Assembly (NCBI GenBank): GCA_024685285.1
Contig: JAIKVZ010000018.1
Span: 1-64,000 of the forward strand
DNA: 64,000 bases
From: Bacteroidales bacterium
GTDB lineage: Bacteria; Bacteroidota; Bacteroidia; Bacteroidales; P3
Reading direction: 5' to 3'
Shown here: piece after piece, positions 11,204-20,669 of the stretch
How positions within the stretch are numbered: the first letter of the stretch is position 1
Layout: every line of letters begins with the position of its first letter
The notes under the pieces: model-generated
What the model saw: only the letters and a program-made list of their open reading frames with translations
Databases searched by the model: none
Told to the model about the DNA's origin: nothing
Position numbers and translations under genes: made by a program

Positions 11204-12003
11204 CACTTCATGTTGCGTTGCGACTTTATCTCGTCGTAGGCCGCGTTGATTTCACGCATTTGCGCTTCAGCGTTGCGACGGACCTCCTCGCCCAAGCCCT
11301 CCACTTTGTCTGGGTGATATTTCATAGCCATGCGACGATAGGCTTTGCGAACCTCATCGTCGGTTGCTGTTCGCTCTATTCCAAGCACTTTATAGGGGTC
11401 TCGACGGTAAGTTGACGACGAACCGGCACTTTCGCGACTTCTACCCTGACTTCCATAACTGCCACCAACGTGGCGCTCGTATATCGACGAGTAGTCTCGC
11501 GTGCTGATACCGAGACCGCCTGCTATGGTACGTAAGGTATTGATTTCTTGGAAGGTAAACTCGCTGTCAGCGTTGGCAAGGCCGAACAGGAAGTCGACCA
11601 TATGGTATCGCGTGTTGTAATCGGTGTTGAACTTGATCTGTACGCAGACATCTTGTACAGGTATCTCTTTCTCAACCAAATCGCGTAGCACCTTGAGCAA
11701 CTCCTTGGCACGTTGTTCGCCGTAGTTGGTTAGTAGAAAACGTTTTACGTAATCCAATTCGCTGCGTTTAACGCTGCCGTCGGCCTTCATCACGGCTGCA
11801 ATGAGAACCATTAGAGCGGCATTGATGTCGGCCTGTGTCCCCATGTTGCGGTACGGCCCGCGATGAGGCGCGTCGCCGCCAGGTAACGACTTGGACATAT
11901 CGCCAAACAGAGCTTTGCCCAAGTAGTAGCCCAGAATGCCGCCAATGGGTCCGCCGGCTGCCCATCCTAAACCGGCCAATAACCATTTCAGAATATTGCT
12001 CAT
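11203..12003 (-). CDS. TerB-like / DnaJ-domain protein (DjlA-like)
   Basis: A 266-residue protein with an N-terminal glycine-rich membrane segment (about 7-30), a helical TerB-like domain (about 55-175), a Ser/Gly-rich linker and a C-terminal J domain (about 203-266) with the HPD triad at 230-232. This is the architecture of DjlA, a membrane-anchored co-chaperone that stimulates DnaK ATPase activity. Its ATG overlaps the stop of the GH3/serine hydrolase gene by four bases (ATGA). Confidence 0.85.
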   Translation of the reverse strand: MSNILKWLLAGLGWAAGGPIGGILGYYLGKALFGDMSKSLPGGDAPHRGPYRNMGTQADINAALMVLIAAVMKADGSVKRSELDYVKRFLLTNYGEQRAKELLKVLRDLVEKEIPVQDVCVQIKFNTDYNTRYHMVDFLFGLANADSEFTFQEINTLRTIAGGLGISTRDYSSIYERHVGGSYGSQGRSRESAGSSSTYRRDPYKVLGIERTATDDEVRKAYRRMAMKYHPDKVEGLGEEVRRNAEAQMREINAAYDEIKSQRNMK

Positions 12004-14282
12004 TTTTTATTAATGTCTTGGTATAAGAAACTGTGCAAATCGGTCCGTATGTTCATCTTGGCCAGTTTGTTGGGAGTGGCTATGGGATGAACGCGGTTTG
12101 AAAGGAATACGAAAACAAGTTCGTTCTTTGGGTCTGCCCACGCCATGGTGCCGGTGAATCCGGTGTGGCCGAACGACTCTTGCGAAGCTTCCGGTGCCGG
12201 CGTCGAGGCAGTGCTGGGTTTGAATGTCACCTTGTCGAAGCCGAGCGCGCGACGGTTGTCGAGATTGACGTAATGGCGTGAGGTGAAGGTGTCGACTATG
12301 GCACTGCTGATGTATCGGTGGCCATCAAGTTCGCCGCCGTTAAGCAACATCTGCATTATCAAAGCCACCTCTTCGGCTGTAGAGAATAGACCGGCGTGCC
12401 CCGACACTCCGCCAAGGGCGTATGCGTTTGGGTCATGCACATAGCCCCGGATTACACCACGTAATGTATCGATTTCGGTTGGTGCAATACGTTCAATATC
12501 AACTCCTTTTGATATTGGATTAAAGTGGGTGCTCTGTAATCCCATGGGAATATAAAAATGGCGTTCAACGTACATGTCAAGTGGCATTCCTGTCACTTTC
12601 TCGACCAAATCGCTCAACAGGATGAACCCGAGGTCACTGTATAGATATTTGCGAGCCGAGTTGAGCTTGCTTTCTGCTATGAGCTGAAAGATAGAGTCTC
12701 GGTTAGAGGTTCGTTGCCAATATGAGTCAAACGCTTTGAGGCGTGCAATGTGGCTCATGGCCTCTCTGATTGTAATCTTCTCTTTGTCAGTATTTTTTAG
12801 ATACGGAAGATAACGTGAGAGTGGGTCGTCGAGTTTAACTCTTCCGCCGTCAACCAATTTCATCATTGCCAATGTAGTTGCCGTGATTTTTGTAAGCGAA
12901 GCCAAGTCGTATACAGTTTGATTGGTAACACTGTCGGCATCAGCATCGTATGACAACTGTCCATATGACCGAGACATTACTAATCTGCCTTTGTGCATCA
13001 CAACAATTTGGCAGCCTGGGTAGGCTTTGCTGGCAATACCTAAATTAATTAATGAATCTATACGTCTGTCGAGGTTGATATTTAAATCGGCAATTATATC
13101 GTTACATCTCTGCAAATCTGTTATATCAGGAGCTATCAAATCGTTTAAATCAAGTTGTTTATCAACAATGAGTTCATACTTAGCTTGAAGTACTCTGCGG
13201 CAATGATAATCAATTTTATTTCTCAATACTTTGCTATTTCCGGCTGCCTGGGCAATAACACTTATAGACTTTTCAACATCTGGAGGCAACAGCAATATGT
13301 CGTTTCCAGCCTCAAGTGCCAGCAATTCACCCTGTCCATCCTTATAATCATTGGTTATACCTTTCATATCAAGACCATCCGTAATAATCAAACCATTAAA
13401 ATTCATTTTATTACGCAATAAGTCTTCAACTATTACTTGAGATAATGATGATGGACGGCTTTTATCCAATTCGTTTACCTGTAAGTGCGCTATCATTATC
13501 CCGCCAGCGTTGGCTGAAATGGCTTTACGGAACGGGTAAAGATCAATCGAGTCGATATAAGGCAGAGAATGATTTATTACTGGCAATTGCAAGTGGCTGT
13601 CTTTGTCTGTATCGCCATGTCCTGGGAAATGTTTGGCCACAGCCATAACCCCCTGACTTTGCATACCCTGAATATAACTCTCGCCGAGGCGAGCCACTTG
13701 TTCGCGGTCGGTACCAAATGAACGTGTGCCAATTACGGGGTTCTTTGGGTTGCTGTTAATATCAACCACCGGCGCAAAGTTTATGTGAACACCTATCATC
13801 TTGCATTGCCGACCTATCTCCTCCCCCATCCTATACACCAAGTCATTTGCGCCATTTTGTAACGAACCAAAAATAGCATTGCGTGGGAACGAAAAGCAGT
13901 CGGTAAGCCTCATGCCCAGTCCCCATTCGGCGTCAAGACATACTAACAAAGGTACCTTTGCCTCATGTTGAAACAGTTTGGTTAGCTCTACCTGACGTTT
14001 TGCCGTACCTGCAAAAAAGCATACCCCACCAACACCGAGTTCGTTCATCTTGGCAGAGAATTCTGCAGCTTTTGCATCGGTGAGATTAAGAGGCACACGC
14101 ACAACCATAAGCTGAGCTATTTTCTGTTCAAGTGTCAGCCCCGTCATTACTGAGTCGACCCAACTTGGTCTTGGTTTTTTGAAAATCAGACCATTTGCGT
14201 GGAATACTGGCCTGTCTTGTGCCGACATATTAACTGATAGAAAAAGAAACGTAAATATAATTGTTATTTGTCGGACCTTCAT
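12000..14282 (-). CDS. GH3 N-acetylglucosaminidase fused to a class C-type serine hydrolase
   Basis: A 760-residue exported protein (signal peptide ending near MSAQ). Residues about 40-370 form a family 3 glycoside hydrolase domain of NagZ type: KHFPGHGDTDKDSH at 217-230 carries the His/Asp acid-base pair, and TDGLDM at 301-306 carries the nucleophile Asp302. Residues about 400-755 form a beta-lactamase/penicillin-binding-type hydrolase with SxxK (Ser462, Lys465), YSD at 548-550 in place of YxN, and HTG at 706-708 in place of KTG. The two activities suggest peptidoglycan turnover or recycling in the periplasm. Fusions of these two domains are known in Bacteroidota; this one seems to lack the GH3 C-terminal domain between them. 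It overlaps coaE by four bases. Confidence 0.88.
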   Translation of the reverse strand: MKVRQITIIFTFLFLSVNMSAQDRPVFHANGLIFKKPRPSWVDSVMTGLTLEQKIAQLMVVRVPLNLTDAKAAEFSAKMNELGVGGVCFFAGTAKRQVELTKLFQHEAKVPLLVCLDAEWGLGMRLTDCFSFPRNAIFGSLQNGANDLVYRMGEEIGRQCKMIGVHINFAPVVDINSNPKNPVIGTRSFGTDREQVARLGESYIQGMQSQGVMAVAKHFPGHGDTDKDSHLQLPVINHSLPYIDSIDLYPFRKAISANAGGIMIAHLQVNELDKSRPSSLSQVIVEDLLRNKMNFNGLIITDGLDMKGITNDYKDGQGELLALEAGNDILLLPPDVEKSISVIAQAAGNSKVLRNKIDYHCRRVLQAKYELIVDKQLDLNDLIAPDITDLQRCNDIIADLNINLDRRIDSLINLGIASKAYPGCQIVVMHKGRLVMSRSYGQLSYDADADSVTNQTVYDLASLTKITATTLAMMKLVDGGRVKLDDPLSRYLPYLKNTDKEKITIREAMSHIARLKAFDSYWQRTSNRDSIFQLIAESKLNSARKYLYSDLGFILLSDLVEKVTGMPLDMYVERHFYIPMGLQSTHFNPISKGVDIERIAPTEIDTLRGVIRGYVHDPNAYALGGVSGHAGLFSTAEEVALIMQMLLNGGELDGHRYISSAIVDTFTSRHYVNLDNRRALGFDKVTFKPSTASTPAPEASQESFGHTGFTGTMAWADPKNELVFVFLSNRVHPIATPNKLAKMNIRTDLHSFLYQDINKK

Positions 14283-14866
14283 GATCTTGCCAATATTTGA
14301 GAGTTAATATATTTTACTTGACGTGCACGAGGATTGCCCTCATAATTTAGCACTATGTAATCGGCTTTATACAAAGTTTCCTCTGCCGGCATTTGGTTCT
14401 TAATGCGTTGTTCTACCTGTTGCCTTGTTGAGCTGTCACGCAATACAGTTCGTGTTATACGTTCATCACGGCTCAAGTACACTGCAACAACACAATCCAT
14501 CATCTTGTCATAACCATATTCATAAAGTATTGCAGATTCAAAAACAACATACCTGGCTGAGGTATTCTGCTTGCAAAACAGGTCGAAATCGGACATGACC
14601 TTAGGATGTATCAGTGCAGTTAGTTTATCAAGCAAGGTGCTGTCATTAAACACCTTGGCGGCAATCTGTTGCTTGTTTGCAGTACCGTCGGCATTAATAA
14701 TGCTGTTGCCCAATAGCCCACATAGCTGTTTCAGAAAGTCGTAATCTTGATAATAGCTTGCGGCAACTGTGTCGGCAGAAAAAACAGGAATGCATAGTCT
14801 CTCAAACTCTTTGAGTACTGTGGTTTTGCCCGAACCGATGCCCCCTGTCAACCCTACCCGTATCAT
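14279..14866 (-). CDS. coaE: Dephospho-CoA kinase
   Basis: A 195-residue P-loop kinase for the last step of coenzyme A synthesis. It has the Walker A GLTGGIGSGKT near residue 5, the substrate-binding SADTVA near 30, the LIHPKV motif and a DYIVLN motif near the C-terminus. The length is normal for the family. It overlaps both neighbours by four bases inside the leuS operon. Confidence 0.95.
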   Translation of the reverse strand: MIRVGLTGGIGSGKTTVLKEFERLCIPVFSADTVAASYYQDYDFLKQLCGLLGNSIINADGTANKQQIAAKVFNDSTLLDKLTALIHPKVMSDFDLFCKQNTSARYVVFESAILYEYGYDKMMDCVVAVYLSRDERITRTVLRDSSTRQQVEQRIKNQMPAEETLYKADYIVLNYEGNPRARQVKYINSQILARS

Positions 14867-15825
14867 TTTATCAAGATATATTGAATTTCAGACGGTGAAA
14901 TTCTCTTTATGCGCGAGTTTGCTGGAAATGAAGAGAGACGCACCTTCAAGACCGGCTGTTCCTGTTCTATATCGTTGAAATCGACCTCTGCCCTGTAGTC
15001 ACTTTCAGTGTATTTTGAATATGAACCTTGTGGTACCCATACGATAATATCAACATTTGATGGGTAGAGCTTGATATTGGTCTCTGAATCAGCACCTGAA
15101 ACCTCAACTGGTATTGTGAGCTTCTTTTCCGTATATGGCTCGACAGGAATGGTTACATATATTTCCTCAACATCGGGCTTCAGATCTTGATATTCAAGCC
15201 ATGTTGGCTTCAATTTGACCTTGAAGGTACTATTGGCTGAAATGTTGCCAATCTGCAGGGGCTCAACTTCAAGTCTATTGATTTGCGACAGAGACTGCTC
15301 TGAACCATATAGAGTCACCGAGTCCGGCGAAATACTTGGGGTTCCTGCCAAACCGATTTGTTCAGCGAAAGAAAAATCTAAACCGACTATACTTGGCTTA
15401 ATCCTTTTACTTGCCATGGGCTTGAGCACTATGCGCAATGAGTCCTTGGCACTTGTTGGTGGTGACATTAACCTATAGCCGAGTTGTAATGCAATTGTAT
15501 CGACAACTGACTTGACCTCAATAGAACTTTTGCCACCATAAAATGTTTTCACATTAATTGACGCCTTTGCCTGCCGACCTATTATTAAGTCGCGTAGTGC
15601 GGTATAGCCATTTAAATCGAGGTTTAGGTATAATATTGTATCAGCCTGTACAATGGTATATTTAGCTTCATCAAAACCAGTATAGTCAATATTTACCTTT
15701 ACGGTGTAATTTTTTACTTCTGACAATGATACAAGCGTCCATACAATAGCCGTGACAAGCAATATCACAATAAATGCTCTGTAAGAGCGCAGAACCGATA
15801 TTACTCTATGCCACCCCCCACTCAT
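14863..15825 (-). CDS. YbbR-like domain protein
   Basis: A 320-residue protein with one N-terminal membrane helix (about 17-36) followed by beta-rich YbbR-like repeats that would face the periplasm. Strand-turn patterns such as VNIDYTGFDE, PSIVGLDFSF and VTIPVEPYTEKKLTIPVEV recur. YbbR proteins in other bacteria are linked to control of cyclic-di-AMP synthase; no such enzyme is next to it here. The family's place beside yajC and coaE is common in Bacteroidota. The role in this organism is unknown. Confidence 0.8.
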   Translation of the reverse strand: MSGGWHRVISVLRSYRAFIVILLVTAIVWTLVSLSEVKNYTVKVNIDYTGFDEAKYTIVQADTILYLNLDLNGYTALRDLIIGRQAKASINVKTFYGGKSSIEVKSVVDTIALQLGYRLMSPPTSAKDSLRIVLKPMASKRIKPSIVGLDFSFAEQIGLAGTPSISPDSVTLYGSEQSLSQINRLEVEPLQIGNISANSTFKVKLKPTWLEYQDLKPDVEEIYVTIPVEPYTEKKLTIPVEVSGADSETNIKLYPSNVDIIVWVPQGSYSKYTESDYRAEVDFNDIEQEQPVLKVRLSSFPANSRIKRISPSEIQYILIK

Positions 15826-15834
15826 TGTTCGACT

Positions 15835-16146
15835 TTACTTTTTTTCTGCTTTAGTCTCAGGTACTGGCTGAACCATATTCTTCTCGACGGTAAGTAATAC
15901 GCCGTTGGATACCTCAACTTCTATGGTGGTGTCGTTGACTTGGTTTACTTTGCCATAAATGCCACCCGAGAAAACCACGCGGTCGCCTTTCTTGAGAGAC
16001 TCTCTGAATTTCTGTTCCTCTTTGGCTTTCTTTTGTTGCGGGCGAATCATTAATAGCCACATTAGGACGACCAAAAGTATCATCCAAATCCACATCGAGC
16101 CACCGCCTTTGGGTGCTGCTTCTTGCAATAAAATTAATAAGTTCAT
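15835..16146 (-). CDS. yajC: Preprotein translocase accessory subunit YajC
   Basis: A 103-residue protein with one membrane helix (about 18-37), then the family motif MIRPQQKKAKEEQKF and the soluble KKGDRVVFSGGIYGKV domain. YajC associates with SecDF and SecYEG in the inner membrane. The length is typical. It lies 27 bases after the DUF1573 gene and 9 before the YbbR gene. Confidence 0.95.
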   Translation of the reverse strand: MNLLILLQEAAPKGGGSMWIWMILLVVLMWLLMIRPQQKKAKEEQKFRESLKKGDRVVFSGGIYGKVNQVNDTTIEVEVSNGVLLTVEKNMVQPVPETKAEKK

Positions 16147-16173
16147 TTTTCCTTGGTTTTAGAATTTTCTTTA

Positions 16174-16623
16174 TTACATACCGACTTGTGCGGTAATTAT
16201 GAGTTTGTTTCTTGCTGGTTGTGTGTTCGCAACAACAGTGACCTCCTGATACTGCTGGCCACTTTTGCCGGCGGAACGGAACGATACAGTTATGTAGCCG
16301 TCGGCGCCTGGGGCAATGCGACCAGTGGGATAGTCCGCCACAGTGCAACCACAGGAGGCAGAGCAATTCGAGATAATAAGGTCTGCGTTGCCAGTATTGC
16401 GGAAATGAAAACTGTATGCAATGTTTTCGCCAGCAGTTAGGCGACCAAAGTCATGCTTGTTTTGATCGAAAGACAGTACCGGCATCTTTACATTTTCATT
16501 ATAACCCTCAGCAGAGCAAGGGTTATTAATGAGGTCCACGTCAACATCGCTTTTGTTCTTGTGTGTACAGCCGACAGTGGCAAGAGTTAGCAAGACAAGG
16601 ATTATGGTCAACCGTTTCATCAT
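16174..16623 (-). CDS. DUF1573 lipoprotein
   Basis: A 149-residue protein with a lipoprotein signal ending in the lipobox TVGC, then an Ig-like DUF1573 domain: the strands HDFGRLTAGENIAYSFHFRN and the conserved CSASCGCTV cysteine cluster, then GYITVSFRSAGKSG. These small lipoproteins are abundant in Bacteroidota and their function is not established. Its ATG overlaps the nusB stop (TGATG); a second ATG one codon later is equally possible. Confidence 0.88.
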   Translation of the reverse strand: MMKRLTIILVLLTLATVGCTHKNKSDVDVDLINNPCSAEGYNENVKMPVLSFDQNKHDFGRLTAGENIAYSFHFRNTGNADLIISNCSASCGCTVADYPTGRIAPGADGYITVSFRSAGKSGQQYQEVTVVANTQPARNKLIITAQVGM

Positions 16624-17600
16624 CAGTCCTCTTGATTAATTAACGACTCGTCAAACAGGCCTCGGCCAGATTTGTTTATACGACCGGCAGCTCGTAACTC
16701 TATTATAATTCTATCAAGTATGCCGTTGATGAAAAGTTTGCTGCGGTCGGTGCTATATTCTTTTGAGAGTTCAATACATTCATCGACAGTTACACGTTCC
16801 GGTATCGATGGGCAGGTTGTGAATTCGGCAATGGCAATGTTAATGATGATGATATCCATTGGAGATACTCGCTCATAATCCCATCCTTGCAAATGTTTCT
16901 TGATAAGCTGCTCGCATTCGGCCCTGCCAGCCAATGTGTCATGCAGCAGCTGTTTTGCAAATTGGTAGTCGGCAGAGTCTTTCTCTTCACGATTGTCGCA
17001 CATCAACGGCCACGGCGAATCCTCTGTGAATGTATCTTCGCTCAATGTCTTCAACATCATGAAGTTGTACTGTGCCACCTGGTCGAAATCGTCGTCCCAC
17101 AACAGGCTACGCTCTGCTATTGCAGATCGCAAGCCTTCGTCGTTGACAAGGAATCGAAAATATTGCAATACCTGCGACTTTGTATTCTCAAAATCGTGTT
17201 CCTCTACGTTGAGCGCCTTATATGCATCTATGTCGCGGAAAGTGAAAAAGGCTTTGCGAAACAGACCGTCGTGAACCTCCCAATTGATTTTGCATCGATC
17301 AATCAACTTATGCAGCTCATAGTTGTCTGCCAAACGGTGCAAAAACGGATTGTCAGTCAGGTCAGTGTTGTCAGAATAGTCTTGACCATCCGGCAGAAGT
17401 TTGTGCGAACCGTCAATGACAATCTGGCCAGCAACAGCCAACCCATGAAGCAGCATTGAAATCTGCACCACGCCCAAATCGTTGAGCTTTAAAATGTTGT
17501 CATCAAACTCCTTCTCTGATGTCTGAGGGTCTTTCTCCCCGAACTGGTTGGCATAGACGGCCTGAAGTACTTTGCTTCTGAGAAAATGTCGGCTGAGCAT
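16623..17600 (-). CDS. nusB: Transcription antitermination factor NusB (long form)
   Basis: A 325-residue protein. The N-terminal LSRHFLRSKVLQAVYA and the C-terminal half (about 190-310), with WDYERVSPMDIIIINIAIAEF and TVDECIELSKEYSTDRSKLFINGILDRI, are the NusB RNA-binding fold. The extra helical region in the middle is usual in Bacteroidota, whose NusB is about twice the size of the E. coli protein. NusB acts with NusE in antitermination of rRNA operons. It is separated from leuS by 17 bases. Confidence 0.93.
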   Translation of the reverse strand: MLSRHFLRSKVLQAVYANQFGEKDPQTSEKEFDDNILKLNDLGVVQISMLLHGLAVAGQIVIDGSHKLLPDGQDYSDNTDLTDNPFLHRLADNYELHKLIDRCKINWEVHDGLFRKAFFTFRDIDAYKALNVEEHDFENTKSQVLQYFRFLVNDEGLRSAIAERSLLWDDDFDQVAQYNFMMLKTLSEDTFTEDSPWPLMCDNREEKDSADYQFAKQLLHDTLAGRAECEQLIKKHLQGWDYERVSPMDIIIINIAIAEFTTCPSIPERVTVDECIELSKEYSTDRSKLFINGILDRIIIELRAAGRINKSGRGLFDESLINQED

Positions 17601-17617
17601 AGTTTTTGATGAGTTGT

Positions 17618-20506
17618 TTAACAGACGATATTGATTATCTTTTTAGGTACAAAGATTACTTTTTTGGGCTCAGCACCGGCCAGCCATTTCTGGCCGTCAG
17701 GGCTTGCGAGCACAGCGGCCAGGGCGTCAGCTTGCTGGGCGGTGGCCGGCAGGTCTAAGGTGAAGCGCATCTTACCGTTGAACGACACAGGATAGGTGAA
17801 AGTGTCCTCAACAAGATACTTCTCGTCGTATGCGGGCCACTCGGCGTCGCAAACAGTGCCGTCGTGACCTATGCGGTGCCATAGTTCTTCGGCGATGTGA
17901 GGGGCAAACGGGGCTATAAGGACCACCAACGGTTCGAGAACTGACATTTTGTCAGTTTTGGCACCTGTGAGGTCATTGGCACAGATCATGAAGGTGGAAA
18001 CTGCGGTGTTGAACGAGAACCGCTCAATGTCATCGGTCACCTTCTTTATGGTCTGGTGCAATATCTTGAGCTCTTCCTTTGTCGGAGCGTTCTGATTATT
18101 ACCATTCAGGCTGTTGTCGAACAGTTTCCAGAACTTTTTGAGGAAGCGGAACACGCCCTCGATACCGTTGGTGTCCCATGGTTTGGCCTGCTCAACCGGG
18201 CCGAGGAACATCTCATACAGGCGCAGCGTGTCGGCTCCGTAGCGTGCCACAAGGTCGTCGGGATTCTGAACGTTGAACATTGATTTCGACATCTTCTCAA
18301 TCTCCCAGCCGCAAATGTATTTACCGTCTTCGAGCTCAAAACGTGCGTCTTTGAACTCGGGACGCCACTGGCGGAAACGCTCGATGTCGAGAACATCATT
18401 GTCAACAATATTAATGTCGACATGGATTGGCACGGTTTTTGCAGGACGATCTTTGACGTTCTTTGAAATAAAGAGGTTGTTGTCAGTTTTGGATCGGAAG
18501 ACGAAATTTGATCGACCCTGTATCATGCCCTGGTTTACCAAGCGGTCAAAAGGCTCGTCGTTGACGGCCATGCCGAGGTCGAAGAGGAATTTATTCCAAA
18601 AACGGGCATAGATGAGGTGGCCTGTGCCATGCTCGGCGCCACCAACGTAAAGATCCACCTTCTGCCAATATTCTACAGCCTCTTTTGCGAAGTAGGCATT
18701 GTTGTTGTGAGGGTCCATGTAGCGCAGATAGTATCCGCTCGAACCGGCAAAGCCGGGCATGGTGCTGAGCTCGAGCGGGAAAACTGTCTGATGATCAATC
18801 CGCGATGTTTCAACAACACATTTATTTTTTTCATCCCAACCCCAGCGTACAGCATGACCCAGCGGGGGTTCGCCAGTGGCAGTGGGCTTGAAGTCGCTCA
18901 CCTCTGGCAGCTCCAGTGGCAGGCACTCCTCGGGCAGGGTGCATGGGTAACCGTTTTTGTAGTATATTGGGAAAGGCTCACCCCAGTAGCGTTGACGGCT
19001 GAATATGGCATCGCGCAGGCGGTAGTTGACGGTGCGGCGGCCAATACCCATCTCCTCAATCCGGTCTATCACGGCGGCCATGGCGTCTTTGACCTTCATA
19101 CCGCTCACAAAGCCGCTGTTCACCGAGTAGCCGCTCTTGCTGTCGAGGCTCTCTTCCCACGTTGCAGGGTCGCTCACCTCGTTGGGGGTCGGAGCCACCA
19201 CCTGGCGAATAGGCAGGCCAAAATGGCGTGCAAAGGCAAAGTCGCGACTGTCGTGTGCCGGCACCGCCATAATGGCGCCGGTTCCATAGCCGGCCAGCAC
19301 ATATTCGGAAACCCAGATAGGTATGCGTTCCTCGGTCAGCGGGTTGACGGCATAGGCACCGGTAAAGACACCGCTAACCTTCTTTACCTCGGCCTGACGC
19401 TCGCGTTCACTGCGGTTCTTGGCCCAAGTAACATAGTCCTGCACCTGCTGGCGCTGTTCGGGAGTTGTTATCTGGTCGATGAGTTCATGCTCTGGACATA
19501 GCACCATAAAGGTGACGCCGAAAATGGTGTCGGGACGGGTGGTGAAAATCTCGAAACTCGGCACCGGCTGCGGGTCGAACTGCGGCATATACACCTGTGC
19601 GCCCGGCAGCACGTTTTCGTTGCTCTTTACATCGAGCGGGAACCACACCGCTGCGCCCTCGCTGCGGCCAATCCAGTTGCGCTGAATCTCCTTGAGCGAG
19701 TCGCTCCATTGCAGGCTGTCGAGCCCTTTGGCCAAACGCTCGGCGTATGCGGTGATGCGCAGGCTCCACTGGCGCATAAGTTTGCGCTCCACGGGGTAGC
19801 CGCCGCGCACGCTGAGGCCGCCAACCACCTCGTCGTTGGCCAGCACGGTGCCCAACTCGGCGCACCAGTTCACCGGTATGTCGGCCAAGTAGGCCAGGCG
19901 GTAGTTCATCAGCACCTGCTGGCGCTTGGGTTCGTCCCACGAGTTCCACTCGTCGGCCGTGAAGTCCATAGGCTCGGTGCAGGCGGCATCGAGGTCCTCG
20001 GTACCCTGTTTGGCAAAACGCTCCACAAGGGCGGTAACGGGCATGGCCTTGTCGGCGGTGTTGTCATAGTAGCTGTTGAAGAGTTGAATGAAGGTCCACT
20101 GCGTCCACTTGTAGTATTCGGGGTCGCAGGTGCGCACCTCGCGGCTCCAGTCAAAGCTGAAACCTATCTTGTCCAACTGCTCGCGGTAGCGGGCAATATT
20201 CTGCTCGGTGGTCTTGGCCGGATGCTGGCCGGTCTGAATGGCGTACTGCTCGGCCGGCAATCCGTAGGCGTCGTAGCCCATGGGGTGCAGCACATTGTAG
20301 CCGCGCAGCCGTTTGTAGCGGGCATAGATGTCGCTGGCTATGTAGCCCAATGGGTGGCCCACATGGAGGCCGGCACCCGACGGGTACGGGAACATATCAA
20401 GCACATAAAAATGCGGTTTGGTGCCGCCGTTGCACACCTTGTAGGTCTGGTTTTCGCGCCACCAGGCCTGCCATTTAGCCTCTAACTCGTTGAAACTGTA
20501 TTCCAT
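17618..20506 (-). CDS. leuS: Leucine-tRNA ligase
   Basis: A 962-residue class I aminoacyl-tRNA synthetase. It shows the HIGH signature as HVGHPLGY, an editing (CP1) domain with [12 protein letters not shown], and KMSKSMFN near residue 705, followed by the anticodon-binding region. The ATG at 20506 gives the normal N-terminus ([13 protein letters not shown]); the frame extends five codons further upstream. It is the first gene of a nine-gene operon reading to 10385. A TATCTTTG box is 31 bases upstream. Confidence 0.97.
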   Translation of the reverse strand: MEYSFNELEAKWQAWWRENQTYKVCNGGTKPHFYVLDMFPYPSGAGLHVGHPLGYIASDIYARYKRLRGYNVLHPMGYDAYGLPAEQYAIQTGQHPAKTTEQNIARYREQLDKIGFSFDWSREVRTCDPEYYKWTQWTFIQLFNSYYDNTADKAMPVTALVERFAKQGTEDLDAACTEPMDFTADEWNSWDEPKRQQVLMNYRLAYLADIPVNWCAELGTVLANDEVVGGLSVRGGYPVERKLMRQWSLRITAYAERLAKGLDSLQWSDSLKEIQRNWIGRSEGAAVWFPLDVKSNENVLPGAQVYMPQFDPQPVPSFEIFTTRPDTIFGVTFMVLCPEHELIDQITTPEQRQQVQDYVTWAKNRSERERQAEVKKVSGVFTGAYAVNPLTEERIPIWVSEYVLAGYGTGAIMAVPAHDSRDFAFARHFGLPIRQVVAPTPNEVSDPATWEESLDSKSGYSVNSGFVSGMKVKDAMAAVIDRIEEMGIGRRTVNYRLRDAIFSRQRYWGEPFPIYYKNGYPCTLPEECLPLELPEVSDFKPTATGEPPLGHAVRWGWDEKNKCVVETSRIDHQTVFPLELSTMPGFAGSSGYYLRYMDPHNNNAYFAKEAVEYWQKVDLYVGGAEHGTGHLIYARFWNKFLFDLGMAVNDEPFDRLVNQGMIQGRSNFVFRSKTDNNLFISKNVKDRPAKTVPIHVDINIVDNDVLDIERFRQWRPEFKDARFELEDGKYICGWEIEKMSKSMFNVQNPDDLVARYGADTLRLYEMFLGPVEQAKPWDTNGIEGVFRFLKKFWKLFDNSLNGNNQNAPTKEELKILHQTIKKVTDDIERFSFNTAVSTFMICANDLTGAKTDKMSVLEPLVVLIAPFAPHIAEELWHRIGHDGTVCDAEWPAYDEKYLVEDTFTYPVSFNGKMRFTLDLPATAQQADALAAVLASPDGQKWLAGAEPKKVIFVPKKIINIVC

Positions 20507-20536
20507 TTGTCGGTAATGCAAATAGTTTTAAAAACG

Positions 20537-20544
20537 CAAAGATA
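20537..20544 (-). promoter_or_regulatory. -7 box of leuS operon promoter
   Basis: TATCTTTG on the minus strand, a perfect TAnnTTTG box, 30 bases before the leuS ATG. Confidence 0.6.
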
Positions 20545-20604
20545 CAAAAAATAATTTGATTTTGAGCGCAGACAAAGATTTTTTGAAAAAAATGCTCCAT
20601 TTTC

Positions 20605-20635
20605 TTTGCCGTCTCGTAAAAAATACATAACTTTG
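20605..20635 (+). promoter_or_regulatory. Promoter of the broken T9SS gene
   Basis: TTTG at 20605-20608 and TAACTTTG at 20628-20635 are 19 bases apart, a full match to the Bacteroidota -33/-7 promoter. The start codon follows 34 bases later, so a disrupted gene keeps an intact promoter. Confidence 0.75.
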
Positions 20636-20669
20636 CAAAATCAATCTAAACCACAACACGCGTAAAGCC

